This document shows positions 1 through 7,096 of a DNA stretch of 11,016 nt, piece by piece (position 1 is the first letter of the stretch; every line of letters starts with the position of its first letter). The stretch is from contig JAHDIL010000009.1 in assembly GCA_020630835.1 (NCBI GenBank), positions 1 through 11,016 on the forward strand. Direction: 5' to 3'. The position numbers were made by a program, and so were the translations under genes. A model generated the notes under the pieces. That model did not search any database. It saw only the letters and a list, made by a program, of their open reading frames with translations, and was not told the origin of the DNA. The DNA is from Verrucomicrobiota bacterium. Its GTDB lineage: Bacteria; Verrucomicrobiota; Verrucomicrobiia; Verrucomicrobiales; DEV007.

Positions 1-1065
1 GATGCCTCCCTTGTTAAATCTGGCGACGCGGCGCTTTCTCATTCTGAGGAAAAAATGGTAGAAATGTCTAACGGCTGCATTTGCTGCACGCTGCGTGAGG
101 ACCTGCTCATCGAGATCGCAAAGCTCGCTCGCGAGGGGAAATTTGATCACTTACTCATTGAGTCGACAGGAGTCAGTGAGCCTATGCCAGTGGCTGAGAC
201 CTTTACCTTTCGTGATGAGGCGGGGCATTCGCTAGGGGATATCGCCAAAATCGACACCATGGTGACTGTGGTGGATGCTCTCAATTTTCTCAAAGATTAC
301 ACCAGTATTGATAACCTCCAGACTCGTGGGACGGCAGTTGCAGAGGAGGACGAACGAACCATCGTCGATCTGCTCGTCGACCAAATTGAGTTCGCCAACG
401 TTATCCTAATCAACAAAATCGACCTAATCCCCGATGAAGAGCGCCGGCGGGTTCGGGCCATGATCGTAGCGCTCAATCCGAAAGCCAAAATTTACGAGAC
501 GACCAACTCAGAGGTTAATCTGGAAACCGTCATGGGGACAGGTCTCTATGATGAGGGCGAGGCTGAGAAGACCGAAGGCTGGCTGGATTCTTTAGTCGAA
601 TACACCCCTGAAACTGAAGAATATGGAATATCGAACTTTGTCTACGAGAGTCGAATTCCTTTCCATCCAGACCGGCTCTACAAAGTCTTTAGCCAGACCT
701 GGCCGGGAGTGATTCGCTCCAAGGGGGTCTTCTGGCTAGCGACTCGACTGAAGCACGTCGGCTATTGGTCCCAGGCAGGTTCGATGTGCCAGAATGAGTG
801 CCTTGGCTTCTTCTGGAATGCCATTCCTCGAGATGAATGGCCGGAGGACCCGAAAGAGCTCGAGGAGATTACCCGCGTTAGTAAAGGTCCGTATGGAGAC
901 TGCAGGCAGGAGATCGTCCTTATCGGATCTGATATGGATAAAGAAGCGCTCACCCAAATGCTCGATGATGCCCTGCTAACCGAGAAGGAGCAAGCTTATG
1001 GGCCTGACGAATGGAAGGCGCGTTTTATGGATCCGTTTCCTGCGTGGAATGTCGTCCTCGAGTAG
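1..1065 (+). CDS. CobW/COG0523-family GTPase metallochaperone, 5'-truncated by window edge
   Basis: This is the C-terminal part of a G3E-family P-loop GTPase of the CobW/YciC/ZigA group, cytoplasmic proteins thought to hand Zn or other metals to client enzymes. The open frame continues to base 1 with no stop, so the ATG at 55 is internal and the Walker A loop lies outside the window. Visible hallmarks are the metal-binding CxCC motif (GCICC, bases 73-87), the E-S-T-G-x-S-E-P segment soon after it, and the NKID guanine-specificity motif (bases 412-423). The C-terminal CobW domain contains the RSKG.FWLATR and GYWSQAG segments typical of ZigA/YciC-like members. The stop at 1063-1065 lies inside the 3' end of the convergent membrane-protein gene. 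Whether it is Zur-controlled cannot be judged, since its promoter is off-window. Family assignment is firm; the metal and client are unknown. Confidence 0.93.
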   Translation, partial: DASLVKSGDAALSHSEEKMVEMSNGCICCTLREDLLIEIAKLAREGKFDHLLIESTGVSEPMPVAETFTFRDEAGHSLGDIAKIDTMVTVVDALNFLKDYTSIDNLQTRGTAVAEEDERTIVDLLVDQIEFANVILINKIDLIPDEERRRVRAMIVALNPKAKIYETTNSEVNLETVMGTGLYDEGEAEKTEGWLDSLVEYTPETEEYGISNFVYESRIPFHPDRLYKVFSQTWPGVIRSKGVFWLATRLKHVGYWSQAGSMCQNECLGFFWNAIPRDEWPEDPKELEEITRVSKGPYGDCRQEIVLIGSDMDKEALTQMLDDALLTEKEQAYGPDEWKARFMDPFPAWNVVLE

Positions 1066-1723
1066 CGACTTTCGAGCTCATCGTAGCTAGAGCAAACAGT
1101 CCGGCGCCAAGTAGCCACATCGGTAGCAGTCGCAGGGGATAGGGGCCGAGAGCATCGATAGGGCTCTGATGAAGGGGTGTAGAGTTGCCCACAAAGCAGT
1201 AATTCCACCCTGTCGCATAATTGAGGATTCCGACAGCAGTGAGATATCCGGTCGTGATTGCGAGTGCCTGTCCGGTGTCTCGCCAACTTGGACGGTATCC
1301 ATCTCGCCAAACAAAAATGATGAAGGGAAGGATTAGCGCGTGATAGCCAAAGAAAATCCAAAACCAAAGCTTACCCGGTCCCTCGACTAGGTCAGGAATC
1401 AGCAGGGCCCAAGGAGTCATCGTGCACCCCCAGAAAAATACGATCCCTTGTAGCCATCTTCTACCCGTTAGAATCGCCATCGGCCCCAGGAGGTTTAGCC
1501 AATTGCAGAGGTAAAGCGGGAGAAAGTTAGGGGGATTCCAGCCTGAAGCCAAGCCCAGCCCCATCCAGCTTGCGAACCAAAAAACTAAACTCAGAATCGC
1601 GAGAAGCTTCCGCGTTGCTGTAGTAGATCGCCGGTCGTAAATAAGCGCTAACCAGCAGAAAAAGGTGATTCCCAGAATCGCTACCCCGTGAGTTAGGGAG
1701 AACGGTGCGAAATCAAGTGCCAT
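1025..1723 (-). CDS. TIGR02206/YwaF-type seven-helix integral membrane protein
   Basis: This 232-residue protein has seven hydrophobic stretches, at about residues 11-29, 40-60, 66-85, 90-110, 119-139, 150-170 and 196-216. Length, helix count and the LPLYLCNW motif at residues 68-75 match the TIGR02206 (B. subtilis YwaF-like) family of inner-membrane proteins. A further match is the G-W-N-Y...G-x-S-T-P loop at about 172-182, before the last helix. The biochemical role of the family is not established. The ATG at 1721-1723 is preceded on the minus strand by AGGA at suitable spacing. It starts only 12 bp after the stop of the AraC regulator, so the two are probably co-transcribed. Its last 41 bp overlap the convergent GTPase gene, so the coding frames share sequence. 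The short polar tail after residue 217 is encoded by that overlap. Family call is fairly sure; function unknown. Confidence 0.85.
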   Translation of the reverse strand: MALDFAPFSLTHGVAILGITFFCWLALIYDRRSTTATRKLLAILSLVFWFASWMGLGLASGWNPPNFLPLYLCNWLNLLGPMAILTGRRWLQGIVFFWGCTMTPWALLIPDLVEGPGKLWFWIFFGYHALILPFIIFVWRDGYRPSWRDTGQALAITTGYLTAVGILNYATGWNYCFVGNSTPLHQSPIDALGPYPLRLLPMWLLGAGLFALATMSSKVATRGRHSTQETDP

Positions 1724-1735
1724 CAGATCCTAGGC

Positions 1736-2611
1736 TTATATCATCTGACCTTTGCGGTAGGCTGCTGGAGAAATTCCGCGGTGTTGCTTGAGCATCCTAC
1801 TGAAATAGTAACGGTTTGGGAAACCACAGTTTTCCGCTACTTGCTCAATAGACTGGTCTGTGTGACGCAGTAGATGGCAGGCTCGGTCGAGTCGGTAGTT
1901 TAGCAGCACGCTCATCGGAGCCATACGCACCTGGGAGCGAAAAAGGTGGTTAAGATTACGCACGCTAACTCCAGCCGAGCGGGCCGCATCGTCGGCGTTA
2001 ATTTTGCGGGATAGATTTGCTTGCAGAAACTCCATCGCTTTTTCGACTCGTCGATCCAGTCGCTGATCGCTCCAGGCATTTGTAGGCAGGTTCTCCAGCG
2101 CATCGATGACGAGTCGTGCTGACTGCCAGTAGTAGGGCGATTTGCCTGACGCCTTGTTGAGCCGCTCTAGGGATTCCATGGTGCTCCCAGAGGCTGGTTG
2201 AGAATAGATCCCTGGAATCGAGAGCATATCCGAACGCCCGAGGACGAAATGAACATACCATTTTACGAACTTCTCAGAGTTGTAAGAGCTAAACGTTGTG
2301 CGAGGCGGGATCAGATAAACGAAGCCTGGTTCCAACTTCGTCTCCATGCCTTTCCAGCGGACCACTGCGCTGCCATCTACAGGACAGTATAGGCGCCAGT
2401 AGGGATCAACTAAATCCTCTAAATTCCACTTAGTGAGCTCTATTTTTCGAGTGGCTAAAATTTCGAGAGAAAGGCCAGGAAGCATGACCTGACGCTCACC
2501 TTCGACTTCATGTTGCTGGCTTTCTGGAACGAGGCTGAAAAAATTGCTGCTACTCATAGGATTTGTATCTGATTCAACTTGAGGCTGAATATGACACAAA
2601 TGATTGATCAT
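1736..2611 (-). CDS. AraC-family transcriptional regulator (upstream of membrane protein)
   Basis: A 291-residue regulator with an N-terminal sensing domain (about residues 40-130, including a cupin-like stretch around GFVYLIPPRT) and a C-terminal AraC/XylS DNA-binding domain. Helix-turn-helix 1 lies near residues 204-226 (INADDAARSAGVS) and helix-turn-helix 2 near 254-276, with the usual F-P-N-R-Y-Y-F-S-R-M signature, ending in G-I-S-P-A-A-Y-R. Proteins of this layout usually sense a small molecule, often a sugar, and activate neighbouring genes. The ATG at 2611 has a weak AGGG upstream; a second ATG at 2557 (residue 19) is a real alternative because the first 18 residues look unconserved. 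The TIGR02206-type gene follows after 12 bp and is the obvious co-transcribed partner. The effector is unknown. Confidence 0.9.
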   Translation of the reverse strand: MINHLCHIQPQVESDTNPMSSSNFFSLVPESQQHEVEGERQVMLPGLSLEILATRKIELTKWNLEDLVDPYWRLYCPVDGSAVVRWKGMETKLEPGFVYLIPPRTTFSSYNSEKFVKWYVHFVLGRSDMLSIPGIYSQPASGSTMESLERLNKASGKSPYYWQSARLVIDALENLPTNAWSDQRLDRRVEKAMEFLQANLSRKINADDAARSAGVSVRNLNHLFRSQVRMAPMSVLLNYRLDRACHLLRHTDQSIEQVAENCGFPNRYYFSRMLKQHRGISPAAYRKGQMI

Positions 2612-2636
2612 GTCGACCCTGTTATTGAGGGGTTTA

Positions 2637-2652
2637 TGGCGCTATTGTGCCA
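2637..2652. promoter_or_regulatory. Short inverted repeat upstream of AraC gene, possible operator
   Basis: TGGCGC-TATT-GTGCCA forms a 6-bp inverted repeat (one G-T pair) around a 4-base centre. It lies 26-41 bases upstream of the ATG at 2611 of the leftward AraC gene. Placement fits an operator or promoter-proximal site, but a repeat this short can arise by chance and no second copy was seen near another gene. Low confidence. Confidence 0.22.
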
Positions 2653-2761
2653 GATGTGAAACAAAAACACTTGTTCTCTGTGCCGTTGGTGATTTTGCTG
2701 GATAAAAGACTGTGAAGCGAGATTAAAAGAAAAAAAGCCGAAAATGACGACAAAAAGGAGC

Positions 2762-2791
2762 TTGAAAGTCATTACTTCCCACCGTTACTAG
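2762..2791 (+). promoter_or_regulatory. Possible sigma-70-type promoter for tRNA-Leu
   Basis: TTGAAA (2762-2767, five of six matches to the -35 consensus) is followed after 18 bases by TACTAG (2786-2791, a weak -10). A GC-rich GCGCCCC stretch follows directly, resembling the discriminator of stringently controlled stable-RNA promoters. The tRNA begins 48 bases beyond the -10. The -10 match is poor, so this is only a candidate. Confidence 0.28.
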
Positions 2792-2839
2792 CGCCCCTTT
2801 GTGGAGCGATGGCCTTCGGGCATGGTTTCATTTCACGAG

Positions 2840-2923
2840 GCCGATGTGGTGGAATTGGTAGACACAGCAGACTTAAAATCTGTTGATCCTCGGATCGTGC
2901 GGGTTCAAGTCCCGCCGTCGGTA
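2840..2923 (+). tRNA. tRNA-Leu (anticodon UAA)
   Basis: A complete class II tRNA of 84 bases. The acceptor stem is GCCGATG (2840-2846) with CGTCGGT (2916-2922), and A2923 is the discriminator base expected for leucine. The D stem is GTG/CAC (2849-2851/2863-2865). The anticodon stem is GCAGA/TCTGT around the loop CTTAAAA, with anticodon TAA at 2874-2876, reading UUA and UUG. The long variable arm (2884-2898) forms a GATC/GATC stem with a CTCG loop. The T stem is GCGGG/CCCGC with loop TTCAAGT. The CCA end is not encoded, because the sequence runs on as TTTTTAAG. The first acceptor pair is G1-U72 rather than G-C, which is uncommon but does not break the stem. It stands alone between two AraC genes. 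Confidence 0.96.
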
Positions 2924-3114
2924 TTTTTAAGCGAGTGGGTGAACACTTTGAGTGGTGGGGTTTTGGGGCAAGCTGGGTTGAGTGAGGAAAAGCTCAGTTC
3001 TTTATATGACTGAAATAAGCTACCTGGCGCCCCTTGCTTTCGTGAGTTTGTAAGCGTTTAGGAGAGTTAGGTCCTACTTTGGTGAATCTTGCTTAGAGAT
3101 TCAATTGAGGATTC
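2924..3114. other. Intergenic stretch between tRNA-Leu and convergent AraC gene
   Basis: This 191-bp gap holds the 3' trailer of the tRNA and the downstream region of the leftward AraC gene. A short T run follows the tRNA directly (2924-2928) without a preceding hairpin other than the tRNA itself. Apart from the stem-loop at 3083-3103, I see no gene or RNA here. An open frame crossing the tRNA into this region has no recognisable protein character. Confidence 0.6.
3083..3103. terminator. Stem-loop between convergent tRNA and AraC gene, possible terminator
   Basis: TGAATCT (3083-3089) pairs perfectly with AGATTCA (3097-3103) around a 7-base loop. The hairpin lies 11 bases beyond the stop codon of the leftward AraC gene and between two convergent transcription units, where a bidirectional terminator would be expected. 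It is AT-rich and lacks a solid T tract on either side, so intrinsic termination would be weak. Confidence 0.35.
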
Positions 3115-3999
3115 TTAATCTTCTCTTTTCGTTAGGTTGGCGCTTAGGTGCCCTTCAGTCAGCGTGTATTCTCGACCTTTACCTTTCTCTCGCCACTCAC
3201 TTGGCGCATATCCAGTCCGCTTTTTAAACCATCTGGAGAAATAGTTTTGATCGGTCAAGCCTGCCTCAACCGCTACCTCGCCTATAGGCATCTCATTTGG
3301 TCCGCCTAGTGCCTGCTTGGCTCGTTGCAGTCGCTCTCGGTTGATGAGCTGGCTGACGCTGCATCCGCCTTCTTGAACCAGCTTGCGCGACAAAAGGCTA
3401 GTCGATAAAGAAAGCTGTGCCGCTATAGCTCTGGACGACCATTGCTCCGCGGGTAGCTGGGCAAGAGCTTGCTGAACTTTCCATTCGTAGCTTCCTTTGT
3501 TAGGATTTGCCAACAGTTGCACTGGCTGTGCTGCTGCTATGAGAGTGGCCACTACCTGTAGTATCTGCGCAGCTGCATGATAACTGCTCGGCGCTGGTTG
3601 CTGCGCTAGCCTAAGCAGGCAGTTTTCCACTGACTTGATCCCGTTTGGCGCCAATCGATGCACACCGGCAAACGCAAGGTTTCCACCGCTAAAAGTAACC
3701 GACAGGACTATAGGTGGGTATTCTCGTTGCTTGCTGAAACCATGGGCTAGGCCTGCAGGAATGACGAAAAAATCGCCCCGCTGAGCTGTGTAGGTTTCGT
3801 CATGCTCAGGAAAAAACTGCGTGCCCTCGCCTTTCAAATACAAAAGTAATTGGTCTCGTCGGTGCTCGTGAGGTTCTAGCTGGCGTGTAGTTGGTAGGTG
3901 CTGGTTTACACCGAATCTATGCACGGATAGCCCTTCCGCAGAAATCGCAAGATCGCTAAATAGCAGTGATCGAAAAAGCTCGAGGTCGAGAGTTTTCAT
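3115..3999 (-). CDS. AraC-family regulator with N-terminal cupin, divergent from catabolic cluster
   Basis: A regulator of about 294 residues. It has an N-terminal cupin sensing domain (PHEH motif near residue 44, then FVIPAGLAHGF near 80-88, both typical of AraC-type arabinose-binding cupins). The AraC/XylS DNA-binding domain is C-terminal: helix-turn-helix 1 near residues 190-209 (RAIAAQLSLSTSLLSRKL) and helix-turn-helix 2 near 239-261, ending N-Y-F-S-R-W-F-K-K-R-T-G-Y-A-P-S-E-W. I chose the ATG at 3999; a GTG at 4005 in frame would add two residues. Neither has a Shine-Dalgarno sequence. The gene diverges from the five-gene cluster starting at 4096 and its start lies inside a perfect inverted repeat. 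It is therefore the likely local regulator of that cluster and probably of itself. Effector unknown, presumably a sugar-like compound. Confidence 0.92.
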   Translation of the reverse strand: MKTLDLELFRSLLFSDLAISAEGLSVHRFGVNQHLPTTRQLEPHEHRRDQLLLYLKGEGTQFFPEHDETYTAQRGDFFVIPAGLAHGFSKQREYPPIVLSVTFSGGNLAFAGVHRLAPNGIKSVENCLLRLAQQPAPSSYHAAAQILQVVATLIAAAQPVQLLANPNKGSYEWKVQQALAQLPAEQWSSRAIAAQLSLSTSLLSRKLVQEGGCSVSQLINRERLQRAKQALGGPNEMPIGEVAVEAGLTDQNYFSRWFKKRTGYAPSEWREKGKGREYTLTEGHLSANLTKRED

Positions 4000-4031
4000 T
4001 AGCACGAGTTTATCATGAGTTTCGTGCTAAT
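3998..4031. promoter_or_regulatory. Perfect 10-bp inverted repeat in divergent promoter region, candidate operator
   Basis: ATTAGCACGA (3998-4007) and its exact reverse complement TCGTGCTAAT (4022-4031) are separated by 14 bases. The spacer edges also hold a direct repeat, GAGTTT at 4006-4011 and 4017-4022, whose copies start 11 bp apart, about one helical turn. The left arm overlaps the start codon of the leftward AraC gene and the right arm lies 65 bp upstream of the ATG at 4096. Symmetry, spacing and position suggest a dimer binding site of the neighbouring regulator that could repress its own gene and control the rightward cluster. A hairpin in an mRNA leader is the alternative. Binding is inferred. 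Confidence 0.55.
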
Positions 4032-4095
4032 CAATAGAAGATGATGAACCATGTTTAAAACGGCTATGGAAATTACTATGACAAGAGGCGGAAAA

Positions 4096-7089
4096 ATGAA
4101 TCACCGACGGGTGGTGTTGATCACTCTGTTATCCGTCCTGACCGGTTGGATTGATGCGGAAATCACTCTTCGGGAGGATTTCTTGGAATCTCCGGCCCAT
4201 ATACCCATCGCCCAGCAGGACCTGAATCAGGGGCACTTTCTAAAATTGGAGCGCATCGGTGATTCAGCAGAAAAGCTGAAGCTGTCCCACCACCCTGAGA
4301 GGGGTAATGATCCACACTACCTATGGAACGGGATCACCGATTCGCCCACTGCAGCCCTCTTCCATTTCTCCTCCCCTTTGGACCTCAGTGCCGAGGCGAG
4401 TCGGATCCGAGTCAGGACAAAAAACGTCGGCCGATCGACTATGCACTTAGCGATCAAGCGTAAGGACAACTCTTGGCTTGTTGCCGAGAAACCCGTCGCG
4501 TCGACATTGGACTGGACCATAAGTGAACATCGACTCGAGGCCCAAACTTGGCGGGGATTTGATGGCGCTGCCATTGCTCTCGGAGCAGAAATCCACCCCA
4601 GATCATTCGACGAAATTGCCGGACTAGGCTTCGTTTTTCCTGAAAATCCTAGGGGATCGCAGGATTGTGTTCGGTTAGACTGGTTCGAAATCGTCTCCCC
4701 ATCCATGGTAGTGCCAGATCCGACGGGGATAGACTACGGGGATTTTATCGAACCATCTTTACCGGTCTTTCGATCAGGCTTTGTATTCGAAGATAAAGGC
4801 GTGCTCAATCGCACTCGACGTGGTGCAATTTTCCGAATAGCGGAGAATAAATGGGCCGCTTTTGATCCGGACTTGCTGCGCTATGTAGCTGTATGGGAGA
4901 CACCAGAGTCAATCCCTCCTATCAGTATGGATTCGATGCCGGCGATTTCTTATCCGGATGCTAAGGCAAAAGCTCGAACCGCACCATGGCTTCAGGGAAA
5001 GATTATATACAAGTGGCCAGAACAGCCAGGTATAACAAGAGAATCATTCGACCCTAGGGAGAACAAAATAGGACCGTTGCCACCAGCTATAGGCAGGTGG
5101 ATAGGATTGGAGGATGTGGACACTCACCGGCCCACGTTAGTTTACCAAATCGGCGAGCGAAAAGTGCGAGAGCAGTGCTTCTGGGTGAACAGTAGTTTCG
5201 TTCGAAAGATCGAGGTTTCCCCCGGCGATAGCGATATCTGGATTAATACCCATGGTCAAAAAGGCGATCAAAGCCCGATAATCATAGATTTCCCCGCATC
5301 AGATAAACCTACTCGTAAAACTGTATCAATAGAGGCTGGTAATACCACAATAAGTGCTTCATCAAAATCTTCGAAAACGTTTGTCAAAAAGGCTCTCTAC
5401 GCCGGAACCGAGACTATCGATTCTCCCATCCCAACAGATAAATCGAAGAATTTTCTGGGTATTCGATATATAAACCACCCAAAAAATAACCACTGGCATC
5501 GTGCCATCCGACCTGTCGATCTAGCATTTCGCGAGAATGGCGATTGTTATATCGTCGGCTTCGATGGGGATATCTGGAAAGTCACCGACATAGAAAGCGT
5601 TTCGGCGACATGGAGGCGAGTCGCGTCTGGAATCTATGAACCAATGGCTATCGAGACCGGTCTGAACGACGAGCTATTCGTGCTGGGGCGGGATCAGATT
5701 ACTGAACTGGTGGACACGGATGGGGATGGCATATTTGATCAGCATCTATGCCGATCAGATCAATTTATCCAGTCACTCCAGACGCGCGATTATTCAACCT
5801 CTCTAGCAGTGCAGGCTGATGGATCTTTCCTTCTGGCGAAGGGAGGAATCTACCACCAGAAAGATCTTGATTCTGATGTGGGACAACTGGATCGACATAG
5901 AGGCACTGTGCTGAAAATATCATCAGACGGATTGCAGGTAGAGACTCTAGCAGAAGGGTTGCGCATGCCGTTTGTAGGACTTTCCTCGTCCGGACAACCC
6001 TTGGTATCGGATCAGCAAGGGCAATGGGTGCCGTCTACTCCTATCCACCGTCTGCCTGCGGATTCCTCTCTTGTAAATCTTGGTTACGCGCCTACAAACC
6101 ACAGCAATAAATCGGTAAGCCCTCCCGCGATCTGGCTCCCCCACGATGCAAATAGATCAGCTGCTGGTTTCTTGCCTTTTACGAATCAGGCTTTTCCATC
6201 TATCGTCAATAGCACGGCCCACTTTTCCTGGGGTGGTTCTCTCTTAGTAATCCCGGATCAAGATGACAACAGCGATGACTTTGTTTGGGGGTTTTCTGAT
6301 CATTTTGATATACCGCTGCTCAATGGTGACCTACACCCTAAGACGGGAAGGATATATGCCATAGGGTTAGGTATATCCGGATATGTTCCCACTACGAAAA
6401 GAATGTTGGGTATAGCGGAAATATGGCAGAACAAACAAATCGTATATCCTACAAATATTGTTTCGAAAACGAATGAGATTGAACTAAAATTTCATTCGCC
6501 TCTACCCAAAAAACTTCCTCATCTATATGGGGGCAATATCCGTGCCTACAATGTGGTCCGAACCCAAAAATATGGATCTGGACACTATCGGTATGATGAA
6601 ACTCCGGGCGAGGATATTATCCGAATCGATAAGATAACTTCATCATCTGATAGGAAAACATTGCGGCTACATTTAGGAAGTCATCTTTCTGATTACTCAA
6701 TCGTTCGTTTTAGACTAGTATTCGCTGACGACTCGATAAATATATTCACGACTACGCGCGGGCTACCTGAACTAACAACGGATCAGCTCGCTGCTATGAA
6801 TAAGCAAAGAAGAACAGTGGAGAATGACGTAGTAGGAGATGCTGAAAAAGGATCAGAGATCTTCAAAAAACTTGGTTGCTCAACGTGTCACTCAGTAACG
6901 GGCGAGAAGTTAAATGGCCCTTCCCTGACAGCGAAAACATATGACCCCGGTTATCTTGAGGAGTCGATACTTTATCCGTCAAAACAGGTAGTCGAGGGAT
7001 ACCTGCCGAATATGCCCCCCTACCTTGGAGTGGTATCTAAGCAGCAGTTAGCGGATTTAATTACCTATATACAATCAATCAGTCGATAA
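4096..7089 (+). CDS. Secreted DUF6797 / beta-propeller protein with C-terminal cytochrome c domain
   Basis: A protein of about 997 residues, exported to the periplasm. I start it at the ATG at 4096 because AGAGG sits 7 bases upstream and a signal peptide follows directly (NHRR, then hydrophobic VVLITLLSVLTGWI, likely cleavage after D-A near residue 21). An upstream in-frame ATG at 4051 would bury this signal. Segments in order: a beta-sandwich-like, possibly carbohydrate-binding domain (about 30-200); a DUF6797 region (about 215-385, with RRGAIFRI and WAAFDPDLLRY); a beta-propeller of the glucose/sorbosone-dehydrogenase-like or PVC haem-protein type (about 470-785, with calcium-type DTDGDG near 540-545); a small beta domain; and a c-type haem domain (about 907-997). 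The haem domain has CSTCH at 928-932 and a probable axial Met in PNMPP at 973. It probably passes electrons to the respiratory chain; its substrate is unknown. The aldolase-like gene follows after 7 bp. Confidence 0.87.
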   Translation: MNHRRVVLITLLSVLTGWIDAEITLREDFLESPAHIPIAQQDLNQGHFLKLERIGDSAEKLKLSHHPERGNDPHYLWNGITDSPTAALFHFSSPLDLSAEASRIRVRTKNVGRSTMHLAIKRKDNSWLVAEKPVASTLDWTISEHRLEAQTWRGFDGAAIALGAEIHPRSFDEIAGLGFVFPENPRGSQDCVRLDWFEIVSPSMVVPDPTGIDYGDFIEPSLPVFRSGFVFEDKGVLNRTRRGAIFRIAENKWAAFDPDLLRYVAVWETPESIPPISMDSMPAISYPDAKAKARTAPWLQGKIIYKWPEQPGITRESFDPRENKIGPLPPAIGRWIGLEDVDTHRPTLVYQIGERKVREQCFWVNSSFVRKIEVSPGDSDIWINTHGQKGDQSPIIIDFPASDKPTRKTVSIEAGNTTISASSKSSKTFVKKALYAGTETIDSPIPTDKSKNFLGIRYINHPKNNHWHRAIRPVDLAFRENGDCYIVGFDGDIWKVTDIESVSATWRRVASGIYEPMAIETGLNDELFVLGRDQITELVDTDGDGIFDQHLCRSDQFIQSLQTRDYSTSLAVQADGSFLLAKGGIYHQKDLDSDVGQLDRHRGTVLKISSDGLQVETLAEGLRMPFVGLSSSGQPLVSDQQGQWVPSTPIHRLPADSSLVNLGYAPTNHSNKSVSPPAIWLPHDANRSAAGFLPFTNQAFPSIVNSTAHFSWGGSLLVIPDQDDNSDDFVWGFSDHFDIPLLNGDLHPKTGRIYAIGLGISGYVPTTKRMLGIAEIWQNKQIVYPTNIVSKTNEIELKFHSPLPKKLPHLYGGNIRAYNVVRTQKYGSGHYRYDETPGEDIIRIDKITSSSDRKTLRLHLGSHLSDYSIVRFRLVFADDSINIFTTTRGLPELTTDQLAAMNKQRRTVENDVVGDAEKGSEIFKKLGCSTCHSVTGEKLNGPSLTAKTYDPGYLEESILYPSKQVVEGYLPNMPPYLGVVSKQQLADLITYIQSISR

Positions 7090-7096
7090 CAAAAAA

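Noticed and set aside
55..57. ATG at 55 as the start of the CobW-type GTPase
   Set aside because: The frame is open upstream to base 1 with plausible coding sequence, and the protein would lack its P-loop; it is an internal Met of a truncated gene.
996..1367. 123-codon minus-strand open frame overlapping the membrane-protein gene
   Set aside because: Out of frame with the well-supported seven-helix protein, rich in Arg/Ser/Cys as shadow frames are, and without recognisable motifs.
2806..2822. Small ATG-G-CC-TTCG-GG-CAT hairpin just upstream of the tRNA as a terminator or riboswitch element
   Set aside because: Five pairs with a bulge and no T tract; probably a minor fold of the tRNA leader.
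2801..3013. 70-codon open frame running through the tRNA-Leu gene
   Set aside because: It consists largely of tRNA sequence read as protein and has no family character; the tRNA explains the region.
4051..4053. ATG at 4051 as start of the DUF6797/cytochrome protein
   Set aside because: It would put 15 charged or polar residues ahead of a clear signal peptide; the ATG at 4096 has a good ribosome binding site and begins the signal directly.
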